A stretch of DNA of 64,000 bases, taken from NCBI RefSeq assembly GCF_026210795.1, contig NC_089439.1:1364001-1428000 (forward strand), written 5' to 3'. This document shows positions 1 to 11,305 of the stretch, one piece after another. The position numbers and the translations under genes were made by a program. A model generated the notes under the pieces. It had not been told where the DNA came from, ran no database searches, and saw only the letters and a list, made by a program, of their open reading frames with translations. How positions within the stretch are numbered: the first letter of the stretch is position 1; the number at the start of each line of letters is the position of its first letter. The stretch is from Rhizophagus irregularis (lineage: Eukaryota; Glomeromycota; Glomeromycetes; Glomerales; Glomeraceae).

Positions 1-838
1 CTTCCAACTTGTTCTGATCCTGTAAAACTACATTTATCTATTCCTTCATGATTAGTGATACTCTTTCCAACTACTTCATCTCCTGGTATTACATTAATTA
101 TACCTGGTGGTAATGTTGTTTCAGCAGAAATTATGTTTGCTAACATTAAAGTAGTTAATGGAGTTTGTGGTGCTGGTTTAAGTATAATTGCATTCCCACA
201 AGCTAAACTTGGTGCTAATTTCCATGATGCTAATAATAAAGGATAATTAAAACTTGTTATCAATCCACATACTCCAACAGGTTCTCTAATGGTATATAAT
301 CTATATTTATTATCTACACAAAGGGTGTGACCAGCTAATTTATCCGCATAACCTGCAAAAAATCTATTGAAAATTTATGAAATTATTAATTAGAATGTTA
401 TAATATATAAAAAAATATTTTTTTAACAAAATTTTAAATTTGATAATAACGATCTTTTAATGGTTGATACCTAAAACATTCTGCAGATTCGGAGACTTCA
501 AGTTTAGCATCTTTTAAAGGTTTTCCAACGTTCAAAGATTCAATTAAAGCCAATTCTTCTGAATTTTTATCGATACCATCAGCTATTTTTAGTAAAATAT
601 TTCTTCTATCAGCTCCACTTAATGATATCCATGATGTTGAATGTAAAGCATCTGTTGCAGCTTTAACAGCTAAATCAACATCACTTGATATTCCTTCTAC
701 AACCTGAATAAGTGATTCTTCTGTGGCCGGATTAATTAGGGTTTTACTAATATGAGAGGAAGATGGAACTATGAATTTATTGTTAATAAATGGGCAGGCT
801 ATCTTTGAAAAATTTCGGAGGGCATTTGAATAATTCAT
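1..838 (-). CDS. Aldehyde dehydrogenase (NAD(P)+), 5' part, two exons, runs off the left edge
   Basis: This is the N-terminal half of an aldehyde dehydrogenase, an enzyme that oxidises aldehydes to carboxylic acids using NAD(P)+. Exon 1 is 838-471 and starts at the only in-frame ATG. A 107-bp intron (470-364; donor GTATCA, acceptor CAATAG) joins in phase 2 to exon 2 (363 to the window edge). The translation across the junction reads FFAGYADKLAG, as expected for the family. The Rossmann-fold signatures are present: NYPLLLASWKLAPSLACGN, LKPAPQTPL and, at the edge, the cofactor-loop motif FTGSEQVG. The catalytic Glu/Gly loop (ELGGK) and the nucleophilic Cys must lie left of base 1. The first 25 residues are basic and serine/asparagine-rich, so a mitochondrial presequence is possible but not shown. 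There are no stops or frameshifts, and tryptophan is encoded by TGG. The family call is secure; the exact subfamily is not. Confidence 0.9.
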
Positions 839-1790
839 TTTTTTTTTATTTAGAAAAAAAAAAATTTTTTGCGGAGGAAAAATATACTTGCTGATCTACA
901 GAAATTACTTAGCCATGTGGAAATCTTAAGACAAAAAAAGGCTTCATTGTCCGACTTAATTGGATAATCTTTACCTATTAAGGCCATTATACAGGACCCG
1001 AGTTCTATTACTCGGGACCTCATATCACCATATAAATTACAAAAACACTGACTCCAAAAAATGATTTAAAAGGGATGAAAATTAATTATATATAACAGAT
1101 CAAATACTAAATACAATAACAATTCTTACAGGTCAATATAGACCCTAAAAAATCAGGTTTAATGCAAAAGAGTTGATAAAAAAGTGGAGTAATGTATTGA
1201 TAAGGAATAATTAATTTTAATGACTTAGACTTCTAATAGTATTGATTTACATTGGACCACAAGCAACACATCAATAGTAAATTGCAAGTTGTTAAAAAAA
1301 GTTATACAGGAATAATAATATTAAATATTTGACAATAATTATTTTTTATATTAAGTTTACGAAAATTGATAAACAAACTTGAATTGATCAGAAAAATTGG
1401 TCAGGCGGACATACGACATATTAAAGATGAATGTACCATGTGACAATGGTTACTTAAATTAGATATACTACAATTAAAGTTAAACATATTGCACAGGCTT
1501 TTTGGTCTCCAAGCTAAAAACCTGTATATTTACTATATTACCGGTTGAATGGATAATTTTTCCGACCCCCAAAAAAGGAAAGTTTTTTTATCCTCAGTAT
1601 GTCAATAATTATATGCCCAAAATTCAGTAGAAGAATTACTATCAAATTTACACCTGTAAGAACAATAAAAATATTATATCAGATAACATGTATTGGCAAT
1701 GTAAAAATTGCAAAAATCAATATTTAATTGCATTGCGTGCAAGTGTTAATGGTGTACATGTATTATTAATTATTTGACAACCCATTTTAC
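839..1790. other. Gene-free AT-rich stretch with one small hairpin
   Basis: This lies upstream of the aldehyde dehydrogenase and presumably includes its promoter. I see no open frame with coding character. The only structure is an 11-bp inverted repeat at 993-1003 and 1010-1020 (arms around CCGAGT/ACTCGG), which may be the remains of a palindromic MITE or a local hairpin. Confidence 0.4.
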
Positions 1791-1799
1791 CAGTAATAA

Positions 1800-3400
1800 T
1801 GGAATATCTCAAGCTGGATATTGCGAAAAATGTTGTAAACAGTACACAGTTACATAACATAAATGGTGTAAATCACATTTTTTACAAACTGAACCAGTAG
1901 TAATAAGATGATTTCATTCAAGAAATTCAATTAAAAATTAATGGACCAAAAGATAATATTGAAAAATATAATATTTGAATAGATACCATATAACCAGATT
2001 AATGATATTAAAGAATTAGGCGATGATTCTGCTAAAATATATTCAGCAGTATGGAAAGATGGTCCATTGCATAATGAATATAAAAAGACACCAAATGAAA
2101 AGTTATTTTAAAATATCTATACAACTCACAAGATCATATGAATGAATTTTTTGAATGAGGTAAAAATCTTAATTAAATTAAAAATTTTTTCGATACAATA
2201 ATAATTTTTTCTTTTTTAATAGGTCAAAGCATATTTAACTGAAAGGTATATACATACAATATATGGAATATCTCAAAATCCTGATACCAAAATTATATTA
2301 TAGTTCTTCAAGATGTGTATTGTGAAAAATGTGGTAAAAATTATAAAAATTGGATGAAATGGTGTAACTTATGTCGAATAAATGATTATAAAAGAAATTT
2401 TACTAGTTGGATTAGTGGAAATGAAAAGATAGATAATTTAATTCAAGAAATACAATCAAATTTTAAGTCGTCTAATGACATATGCGAATGGATACCATAT
2501 AATCAATTCACTAATATTAAAGAATTAGGGAATGATGGTGTTACTAAAATATATTCAGGATGGCCCATTATATTGTGATTATTTTGATAAAAAAGAATTA
2601 ACAAGAAATCATAATGAAAAAGTTGCTTTAAAATGTTTAAAATATTATACATAATAAGAAATTATCTATAAATTCATAATAAATTATTTCTGGTACTATA
2701 AATTTGGCCTGGATTAGTATATAGTCGCATGACTGTTCATTATAGAAAATTCAAAAATATTATATGGCTAATATCGAGATACGAGTTTTTTTATATTTAT
2801 ATAACAAAATTAAGATAATAGATGGAAATCACAAAATTAATATTTTCACCTTTGATAAGTTAATGATGATGATGATGACGATGACGATGATGATGTATAT
2901 ATAAATAAATATAGTAATAATATTAAAATGCATGGGATATCTTATAATCCAAACAAAAATGAATACACTATAGTTCTTCAAGATGGAAATTGTGAAGAAT
3001 GTGGTAAAAAATATGTAGATGTTGGACATAAGTGGTGTGAATCATGTCTAATGGATTATTTAGAAGAAATTTCGCAAATTGGACAAGCAACAATAAATTA
3101 ATTGATAATTTCATTAAAGAATACAATTAAAAAATAAGATATTTGAATAAGTGCAACGTAATCAATTTAGTGATATTAAAGAAATATGCAAAAATGACTT
3201 TGCTACAATTTATTCAGCAATATGTAAAGATGGCCCATTGCGTTATGATGATGAATAATTTGAATATATAAGATATAAAACAAAAAAAATTGTTTTAAAA
3301 TAATCACAGAATATCAATGATTACATATTTCGTGTAATATATTTTTCGTTTTATCAAACAGGTTAAAACGTATTTATTAATGCGGTGATGACCTCCGGCG
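1800..3400 (+). pseudogene. Three tandem decayed modules of a glomeromycete protein-kinase-type gene
   Basis: Three diverged copies of one module follow each other at about 1815-2160, 2311-2655 and 2930-3260. The best-preserved copy (2315-2578) reads YCEKCGKNY...WCNLC...NFTSWISGNEKIDNLIQEIQ, then WIPYNQFTNIKELG and KIYSGW. The paired CxxC motifs and the WIPYNQF...IKE.G linker are how many Rhizophagus kinase-like proteins enter the glycine loop of the kinase domain. This is family knowledge recalled from that genus and not checked. Between the copies, an intron-like acceptor (AATAG at 2217-2222 and again near 3358) is followed by VKAYL-type and YGISQNPDTK-type sequence, so the original gene repeated an exon pair. 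All three copies carry in-frame stops and shifts, and none reaches the catalytic loop. They are dead remnants of an expanding family. Confidence 0.6.
2863..2895. repeat. (GAT)n-type microsatellite
   Basis: About 33 bp of GAT/GAC trinucleotides lie between the second and third kinase-type modules. If translated on the plus strand in the module frame, they would give a run of Asp. Confidence 0.7.
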
Positions 3401-3512
3401 ATTTGAAGTAAAAAACTTTATATTTTAACAACGCGTACTATCACATGATATACTGTAATTAACGTTCCAAAATATATAAATACTTAATTACAAGAAATAT
3501 TTATAAATAGCG

Positions 3513-3776
3513 TTAAAAGTAAAAATAAAATAAAAATATAGAAATTCTGTTAAAAAAATATAAATTTATTTTTTCTAAATTTAAGAAATGAAAATTTATT
3601 AGTTTAGTATATACAAAGTTCTTCTCGGACTTAGAAGATAATTTTAAATTTTTTTTTTGTTTGCTGCTGCCGACTACTAGTTGTTGATTCCAAGATGCAA
3701 GCTTTGACGACCCAGATAAAGATTTTTCAATACTTTCAACATTCCTATAGTCAATATACTCAGAGAAATCAAAGTT
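3513..3776 (-). other. Open frame with coding-like composition, no start codon
   Basis: This frame is open for 87 codons between stops on the minus strand and lacks an early ATG. It begins FDFSEYIDYRNVESIEKSLS and continues with a Ser/Lys/Asn-rich segment, a usual composition for a protein rather than for random AT-rich DNA. It could be an internal exon of a decayed gene. No domain is recognised and no convincing splice partners were found. Confidence 0.25.
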
Positions 3777-4160
3777 TTATTTAAAATAAAATTAATTTAA
3801 ATTTTTATTTTTTTACGTGAATCAATAATAAAATGGTTGTGAAACTGTTATGTTTGTAATTTAACTAAATTTGTTAAAACTTTATCAAAGTAATAATTAT
3901 CTGTTTTGGTGTAGGCAAGAACAATTTATTTTCTATATAAATGGGCAATTAGGAAACATGTAGTGTATAGAGACCCTTGTGTGTAGTGTATGGTGAAATT
4001 TCGCTATGTACGTATGGTTGCACTGAGTGTACTGTACATACATACATGGCAAATAAATAATAATAAATATTAAATCAAAACGTACGTACGTATGAATGAA
4101 ATAAGAGACCAAACGCACGTAAATACAAATGATAAGGCGCAGCCGCAGTAACTGTCTACA

Positions 4161-4608
4161 GACTTCCCTAGCGTAACCTGAAAAAAATGTCACGAAATGG
4201 CCAGCATTACGCAACTTGACTGAAATTAAGTGTGGCGCACTTGTGACGAATAATGTGTGACGAATAAGTTTTTACCTACTCGAAAAAAACTAAGTCCCTC
4301 AGATACTTATAGAAAATGGAAACGCAGTGGGGGGTAGTCTTACCACACCACCCTCGGTTACACAAAATATTTGTTGGGGTGTGATTTCCGAGGTTGTGAC
4401 AAATAAGGATCAGGCTAGTAAAAAAAACTGTCTCTCAGATAAATATAAAAAATGCGAACGCGGATATCACGTGACAATGTGACGCTAAATGTCACTGTAT
4501 AACCGAGGGTGGTGTGGTAAGATTTTCCCGCAGTGGAGTGTAACGGTTGTGACAAAAAAAGTCACGTGATTTTTCGTGACATTTTTTTCAGGTTACGCTG
4601 GGAAAGTC
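4161..4608. mobile_element. MULE-like non-autonomous TIR element (copy A)
   Basis: A 448-bp element bounded by inverted ends GACTTYCCYAGCGTAACCTG, flanked on both sides by the same 9 bp CTGTCTACA (4152-4160 and 4609-4617). A 9-bp target duplication is typical of Mutator-like elements. There is no coding capacity. Its left end (about 170 bp, including a conserved CCCTCAGAT-containing segment) matches the inverted right end of the neighbouring copy B, and its right end matches the inverted left end of copy B. Confidence 0.7.
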
Positions 4609-4618
4609 CTGTCTACAC

Positions 4619-5737
4619 GACTTTCCCAGCGTAACCTGAAAAAAATGTCACGAAAAATCACGTGACATTTTTTGTCACAACCGTCACCATTATTAATCTG
4701 ATCCGCCGGTCCAGATGCTTATTTTGGACTAATCAACTTTTGATTGGCTAATCAGCACTTTTTATTACATAACTCCGGCATAATTTATTTTATCTTTCAC
4801 TCTTCCTATCTTTCAATCTTTCTCTATTCTTTTTTGTGGTATGTTAGTACTTAGTATTTCATATTTCATTTCAGTTTGTATATTTAATTTTAATTGTATT
4901 TATTGTAGTTTTATGATAATACTAAATGTTTTTTATTTTCTTTTTGAAGAGTTTTATGATACAGTATATTGATATTATTCTGGAAATCAAGTGTTTTTTT
5001 TAAAAAAATCTTTGGGGTTAAGCGAAGTTGTTCAAAAAAGGTTGTAAATTACACATTTATAACATTACTTATAAAGCTAATATAATATTAGTTTGTACTT
5101 TTGTTTTGATATTAACGTTAAAATAATTTTAATAATAATATTACAGTAAAAAATAATGTAAAGACCTTTTTTATAAAGTTATATATGCAATTTTACTTAT
5201 TTAGTATTAATAAAGTTTAATAAAATTCATACCAAAATACAAAATTTAAATGACATATTACTTTAAAACGGTAGTATTAAATGCTTTTAAAAAAAGGCAT
5301 TTCGTAACTTTTTTTTTAAAAAATGCGAATTGTGTTTTTTTTTAAAGACAAATGTTACACAAAACAATCTCATCCAATTAGATTTGCTGGTCTAGGATAA
5401 GCATCTGGACCGTGGCCCAGGATAAGGATGCTCCAACTGTCACATCCCACTGCGCTTCCATTTTCTATAAGTATCTGAGGGACTTAGTTTTTTTCGAGTA
5501 GGTAAAAACTTATTCATCACACATTATTCGTCACATGTGCGCCACACTTAATTTTAGTCAAGTTGCGTAATGCCGGCCATTTCGTGACATTTTTTTCAGG
5601 TTACGCTAGGGCAGAGTTGTGGTAGTACACCTGTACTAGCAGTACAGTACTTAGTACTGTACTATACTGTACTAGTACTGTACTATACTGTACTAGTACT
5701 GTACTAGTACAATTCCCAACCCTGCGCTAGGGAAGTC
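4619..5737. mobile_element. MULE-like non-autonomous TIR element (copy B), inverted relative to copy A
   Basis: The same terminal sequences as copy A in opposite arrangement, with a different AT-rich interior. It is flanked by CTGTCTACAC (4609-4618) and CTGTTTACAC (5738-5747), so it shares its left target repeat with copy A. A further internal inverted repeat (around 4699-4715 and 5398-5414, core CCAGATGCTTAT) suggests that another TIR element once inserted inside it. The right terminus is interrupted by a 113-bp hAT-type insertion at 5612-5724. Confidence 0.65.
5612..5724. mobile_element. 113-bp hAT-type MITE nested in the end of copy B
   Basis: The insertion begins CAGAGTTGTGG and ends CCAACCCTG. 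These are inverted and resemble hAT termini (CAGRGTTGG). It is flanked by a perfect 8-bp duplication CGCTAGGG (5604-5611 and 5725-5732), which is part of the host MULE-like terminus, so the order of insertion is clear. The interior is almost wholly the palindromic word GTAC/AGTACT. Confidence 0.8.
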
Positions 5738-5769
5738 CTGTTTACACTAGTACTAGCCCAGCCGCACTG

Positions 5770-5960
5770 GCAATTTTTGCACAGTCACGTGATCTATTTT
5801 TAATTCATCACATCGTCACGCCCGAGCCTTGTTTCACTGTTTATAATTATCTGAGGGACAGTTTTTTTCGAGTGAGTAAAACTTATTCGTCACGCCTTTA
5901 TTCGTCACTTTGTTTTCACGTGTTAGTGCATAATGCCGTAATGCGGCCCTGTTTGCAAAA
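5770..5960. mobile_element. Relic of the same MULE-like terminal sequence
   Basis: A third diverged copy of the subterminal segment found in copies A and B: a TATCTGAGGGAC-type block, then a poly-T/CGAG block, then TTATTCGTCAC. No intact ends or target repeats are visible. Confidence 0.5.
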
Positions 5961-6494
5961 TTTGCCGGTTCACATATGCTGCGCACTGGATACATTTATA
6001 TATACATATAACAATTACGTATGGTTAGTGTACATACGTACAAAAAATATGTTTGTCATGTCATACAATCACAAAATCAACGTATAGTGCACATCACTAT
6101 ACACTACATACATAGGTGTCTATACATAACATCTTTTCTATATAATCTATATAAATATAAAGGTTCCATTTAAATTTTTTTCCTTTTTGCTACTTTAATT
6201 TATTCAATTTATAAATTTTTTAGTAACGTCAAAATACCGCTTGAAAACTGTAATTTTAATGGCTTGTATAATATTAAATATAAAATTATAATTAAATATA
6301 TTGTATATCTACTCTTTTTTATTTGAAAGAAATTTCAGCTTTAAATAATTTGATTTGGCTTTTACGTGAATGAAAATTTTTGTAATACTAAATTTTATTA
6401 GCCCAGTAACTTTTTTGTTTAGTCCATTTTTTTGTCTCAAATCAGTTGTGAGTAAACCTACTGTCACGTCCTTATATTAATTATAATATCTAAA

Positions 6495-7010
6495 ATGAAT
6501 TCAATTATTCTTTCAGATATCTCAGATATTGAAGCTATATCTGATGAAGAAACTATATTGGATGACGAGTTCCTTAATATCCTTTTATTATTAAAGAATA
6601 GCTTTTAAAATCTAATATTTTGAAAACTAAATGAAGAGGAAGAACCAGTAGTCTTTTTTACAAAATATCTCTCAGTTCCAGAATCATTTATTCATCCTTT
6701 CCTATTGAGTACCCAAAAACTTCACCTGATGGAGTGGCTACTATTTTTAATATTTCTGGCTGGTCGGCTTGTTTCAGTGATGTAAATATTTTTATTAATT
6801 AGTAAGAATTTAGTATAAATTATTTTTGATTGTAATTTTATTTATTTTTTATTAGATTCAATATTCTATTAACGGATCAGGAGGATCTAGTCATATTCTA
6901 GATTCGGAAAGTATAATCCGGAATAGATAAATCCCTGCTTGTGAACTCATGGCAAAATTAGCCAATCAATTTAACACTGTGAAACACGCTGTTTTTCTAT
7001 AAATGAGTGT
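6495..7010 (+). pseudogene. Decayed acidic-N-terminus ORF, possibly transposon-derived
   Basis: From the ATG at 6495 the frame reads MNSIILSDISDIEAISDEE and stays acidic until a stop near 6608. After shifts, coding-like fragments continue (EEEEPVVFFTKYLSVPESF; SPDGVATIFNISGWSACFSD). An intron-like GTAAGA...TATTAG (about 6802-6855) follows, and then SINGSGGSSHILDSESIIRN. The fragments are collinear, so this is one broken gene. I do not recognise the family. Its acidic N-terminus and isolated position in transposon-rich DNA suggest, but do not prove, a transposase-type or orphan repeat gene. Confidence 0.35.
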
Positions 7011-8859
7011 GTAACTTGTGTAACTAATTTTATTTGACTTCATCAGACTGTGTAACTCCAGTCATGTACATTTTTGATTAACAAAATTTTGAATTAGACA
7101 TAAAATGAATAGAAAAGTAATAATCTTAAATTATAATTAGAAAAAGAACCTAATACGAACATTTTACAATTCGTGTGATACCGATAAATTTTATTTCGCT
7201 AAAATCAAATGACAACAAACATACTTAGTAGTACATCACATTTTTGAATAGTTTTCCCCGATAGCAACAAATTTTCTTTAATTTTTTAAAGGATCCGGGC
7301 CAAAATTAAGCATTATGAGAGTAAAAACCTTCGATAATTTATCATTGGTGAGTTCAAGAAAACATTACTCATCAATCTGTCCGTAGCGTATTATAAATTG
7401 ATCTTATACAATTTATCGATTTCGGTTGTCAAATTATATCATAGCATCATTATTTCTTTGCGCAATAAAATAAATTTTTTCGCACGTGATTAATTGTAAA
7501 GAACAATTCACGATAATTTATTATAAAAGCAACAAATGCATATGTGTATATATTTATATGTATTCATTCAAGGATAAACTATAGATCGCGGCCCGATTTT
7601 TTTTTAAATAACTGAATCCGATGAACTGTTATTCATAACTCAAGAACATTTCTAATTAATAATTTAAGCAACATAAATAAATTTACATTCATGAGAAAGG
7701 TATTCTATAATAATATAAAGGAATTTTTTAACGTCCGTAAAAAAATTAGGGTCATTACTAGCCAGTGATGCATGTTTTATTAAATATATAATCGCATAGT
7801 CACGCTCCATTGAAATATTACCATTTATCTTGGAGTATAACGTAAAATGTAGAGAACCTTATTACAAATTAATCTTAAAATCACTAACGTAAAGTTATGA
7901 AATTTTTACTGTTGAAAAAGTAAAAACGTTTATTGAAAAATTACTTAACGCAGTTATAACTTATTGATAACTAAATGAACCTACTTGGTTTCAACTTGAG
8001 TAATTGCAACGTAATTTCATTTTTAAAAAAGAGATTATCTTGTTATTTTATCTAAAAAATAAATAGAGAGTTATGAAGTTGAACCATGATGGGGCGATAT
8101 AAAAAATAAAATAAACCAAGTAAAATACTATTTTACTTAAGATGTCATTTCATTTAGGAAGGTTAAAGTAAAATAAGAGATTATAATACGTAGATAGTAC
8201 TATAAGTCGTTGTCCATTCAAAGCAAACAACAAGTAATAATTAAAAGACAATCTAGGAACCAAGATAATTTGAAAAGCAAAAATTAAACTAAATAAACTA
8301 AACTTCGACCATATAGTTTTTATGCAAATTACAAATTTTTTTTCTTTTTTTTTTTTGGAAAACAATAAAAGTCTATCTTATCTCATGATGTACGGGATTA
8401 ACCAATTCGGATTAAATTGGCAGCCACTTATGTTAATCGCAAAAGTTACACAAAAAGCCACTTATCAAAAAGATGACGATCATCTGTTAATAATAAGAGT
8501 CCTCCCCTTATTTTCCTATTACATATTGATAGCATTCTCCAAGATTATTTATTATAATCGGAAATTAAAATTCGACCTAGTGTTATTATATACAATACAT
8601 AAGATCTTACAGTAAAATCCTTAAGAATTATAATTTGTTTTGTGGTTTGAGAAAAAAAAAATTTGTTTGCGTTTGATTGTCGATAATTAAATCAATTAAA
8701 ACGAAGTTGAATAATCATAATTATATTTGAAAGCGTATTATTTGACGGGGATAAAAACTAAATATAAATATTATTCTAGATTTGCCTAATGTACGTGTGT
8801 GTTTTGAAATTAATTATTTTTATCAGAAGAATTATTGCAATTTTGAGTCGTAAAGCTTA
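7011..8859. other. Gene-free AT-rich stretch
   Basis: No coding region is supported here. Short open frames at 8150-8365 and 8322-8615 overlap on opposite strands, contain long T runs and have the composition expected of AT-rich DNA by chance. Confidence 0.4.
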
Positions 8860-9117
8860 CTAACTTTGTAAATTTTCTAAAGTAAATTGAGATAAGTCAT
8901 ACTCTAATTCACAAGGAACGTTATTTAGCGTAAATTTTGCGTTAAAAATAGAGCATTTTTCAATTTTTTTTTTTGGACATTTTTTATGAAATTCGTTAAC
9001 AATTTCTTCTATTTTATTTAGTTTATTAGAAAAGAGTTTGATGCAATCGTCTGTTTCTTTACAGTCGGAACAATATTTATTATTTAGGTTGCCTTCTCCT
9101 AGTTTTTCGGTTATCAT
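8860..9117 (-). CDS. Small cysteine-containing protein of unknown function (85 aa)
   Basis: An intact 85-codon ORF. It has a CSDCKETDDC cysteine cluster at residues 18-27 and a lysine-rich middle containing CPKKK. Its C-terminus (ELEYDLSQFTLENLQS) is also seen in a diverged second copy on the opposite strand at 10135-10346. Having a recognisable paralogue shows that this was a real protein-coding sequence and not a chance ORF. I do not recognise the family. The cysteine spacing could bind zinc, but this is not established. Confidence 0.5.
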   Translation of the reverse strand: MITEKLGEGNLNNKYCSDCKETDDCIKLFSNKLNKIEEIVNEFHKKCPKKKIEKCSIFNAKFTLNNVPCELEYDLSQFTLENLQS

Positions 9118-9818
9118 TTAGATTCATTTTATGAACTTGATACGGGTGGTTTTTCGGTTCATAACTTTTTAATGGCATTTTTTTTATTAAATAAAACGAA
9201 GGAAAATATTACGTATCTTAAAGAAATAAATATACAATATGCATAAAATTTTTTTTGCTTCTTTTTGCTTTTTTTTTTGCTTTCCTCTTTGAGAATATCG
9301 GAATTGTATGGCAAAGAAAAAAATAATGACATAATTAATACCGCCATTTGTGTTTTTGTTATTTTAGATGCGTTCAATTACTGTTAATCTTTACAACAAA
9401 GATTATATTTACAGATATTGAAAATTTCTGGATTTCTAACAATTTACTTATTTAGTAAAAAAAAAATCATCATTTATGAACGATTATTTCGAGAACACGA
9501 TTATTCCGATAAATAAGGAATTATTAAATATTAAATACTGTATGTATAAATGCATTCTTTGATATTTATTAGCTATAAAAGTTCAAATAATAAGTATTTA
9601 TACTGTTTATAATAAGGAAAATTGTATTCCGATTCACTCAAATCATAAACTTTATTTATAATAATAAGAGTAAATTGATTTATCTTCTCCGTTATATTTC
9701 TAATTAAGAATGTGCACAATAAAACTAAAACATGCCAAATAAATTTATTACAAAGAGTTTGATTCACAAATAAATCATAATTGGATCATGACTTATTATT
9801 GCTATCAATTAAATTTGA

Positions 9819-10049
9819 CTACATTATCTTAAGTTTCTGTATAAAGTTCTTATCATATAATTTATTAGTGTAACATAAACAATTGATTATTGAAATTACG
9901 TGTTGATAATTAGCGTTCCAATAGTCTTCCGGGTTTTTTTTTACGGATACCATTAACGTATGGAAATTGTTTTTACAGTAGACTAGCGAATCAAGAATTA
10001 GAGTGTCAAAATATTTCCCGTGTCCGATGTACTTGTAATCTTGTATCAC
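9819..10049 (-). CDS. Short hypothetical protein (76 aa)
   Basis: An ORF of 76 codons lying between the two inverted paralogues at 8860-9117 and 10135-10346. It has normal protein composition (YWNANYQHVISIINCLCYTNK) without long homopolymers. No motif is recognised, and it may be an exon or fragment of a larger gene. Confidence 0.3.
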   Translation of the reverse strand: MIQDYKYIGHGKYFDTLILDSLVYCKNNFHTLMVSVKKNPEDYWNANYQHVISIINCLCYTNKLYDKNFIQKLKIM

Positions 10050-10134
10050 TATACAAATGAAATAAAACTATATAAAACCCCCATATATTTAACAAATAAT
10101 AAGTTTTGATCCTACTTTTTTTACTTTCGTTATA

Positions 10135-10346
10135 ATGCCATCAAAAAATCATGAACAAAAAACGTGCGAAATACCAAAGATTTGTTTGGATTGTAAAGAA
10201 ACAAGCGATTCTATCAACCTTTTTCCTAGTAAAGTAAATAAATTAGAAGGAAATTTTCTATCTTCGACGCAAAATCTACTTCAAACAATGCCTTTAGCGA
10301 ATTAGAATACGATTTATCAAAAATTTTTTTAGAAAACTTACATTAA
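10135..10346 (+). pseudogene. Frameshifted inverted paralogue of the 85-aa protein
   Basis: It starts MPSKNHEQKTCEIPKICLDC and then KETSDSINLFPSKVNKLEG, parallel to CSDCKETDDCIKLFSNKLNK of the minus-strand gene at 8860-9117. After one frameshift near 10255 the alignment resumes (FSIFDAKSTSNN, then SELEYDLSKIFLENLH). The copy is therefore inverted and broken, with at least one indel and a lost internal segment. Confidence 0.55.
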
Positions 10347-10988
10347 TTAGTAGTAATTACTACAACTAACATTGCAAAAATATTCGTGTTCCATCGAAAA
10401 TATTGTAATGTTAAATAATCTACCGTCGATATTTACAATTTATCAAGACAAAATCGACTCTCGAGCAACTAAAAAAATAATTTATCACAAACATGCATTA
10501 AGATTTATTAAGAAATTATTAAGAAATTATGATCAAAATGTTACTCATATTTATGGCTTGTACATTATTACGATATATATATGAATAAAATGTGGTTTTG
10601 GCACTAGTTTTTATGGTCTAATTTTATCATCTTGATAATTTATCTTTTTGTACTCAATAAGCATTAATAGCTAACTTGGTATACTTTCCTTGGTCCTATC
10701 TAAGCTTCATGTAATTTACAAACTGACAAAATAATATTCGGTAGAAGGCAAGTAACTCGAAAATATCCGAATGAATCGAAATACTTATGTTTCTAACATC
10801 ACAACAATAATATATATAACAAATACTTAATCATGATTGGTCTAAATGTAAGGTCATGTGATAATATAGTCATGTGATATATTAATTAAAAATCTAAAAA
10901 TAGATTTTTTTTTCATAATGTAATTATTTCTCACCTACTATTCGCCTACTATTTTAGAAGTTTATTATTTAAAAAGTTTTAATTTAAT

Positions 10989-11064
10989 TGTACGATACAG
11001 TGGTTAGATCGTGAGATAATTAATAGTATAAGGAGGTGTTTGGTTCGATTCCTAAGGTGAGTAA
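10989..11064 (+). other. tRNA-like sequence (pol III A/B boxes), pseudo-tRNA or SINE head
   Basis: An A-box-like CAGTGGTTAG is followed about 40 bp later by a B-box-like GGTTCGATTCC. A short D-stem (GAT/ATC) and a 4-of-5-pair T-stem can be drawn, but no 7-bp acceptor stem pairs up. It is therefore not a functional tRNA gene and fits a decayed tRNA or the head of a SINE. Confidence 0.35.
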
Positions 11065-11118
11065 AAATAAATATAATTTAATTTAATTAAAATAGTCGTA
11101 TATATATATAGTATGTGT

Positions 11119-11305
11119 TAATATACAGCGTGTTGAACAACAATGCATAATGTGTTGAACTATACATTAGAGTTGAACAACACGTATATTAACATTATGT
11201 GTTGGTAAACTCTAGTATACGGGTGTTGATTAATATTGTAAATCGTGTTGAACAACTAGCTAGTGTTGATCAACGCGTATACTGGTGTGAATCAACACTT
11301 TTCAA
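11119..11305. repeat. Cluster of GTGTTGA / TCAACAC half-palindromes
   Basis: Within less than 200 bp the word GTGTTGA (or GTTGAAC, or its complement TCAACAC) occurs at least eight times at irregular 20-30-bp intervals. Interleaved are TATAC/GTATA words, giving several imperfect hairpins. Confidence 0.45.

Noticed and set aside
4695-5414. A separate TIR element inside MULE-like copy B
   Set aside because: An inverted CCAGATGCTTAT core is visible, but no target duplication or consistent ends could be established.
8150-8615. Two ORFs of 71 and 97 codons on opposite strands
   Set aside because: They overlap each other, consist largely of codons expected from AT-rich DNA, contain homopolymer runs and show no motif or paralogue.
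10372-10584. A 70-codon ORF after the broken paralogue
   Set aside because: No start context, motif or second copy; it is probably chance or part of the same decayed locus.
10989-11064. A functional tRNA gene
   Set aside because: A- and B-box-like words are present, but no acceptor stem forms and the anticodon arm is not convincing.
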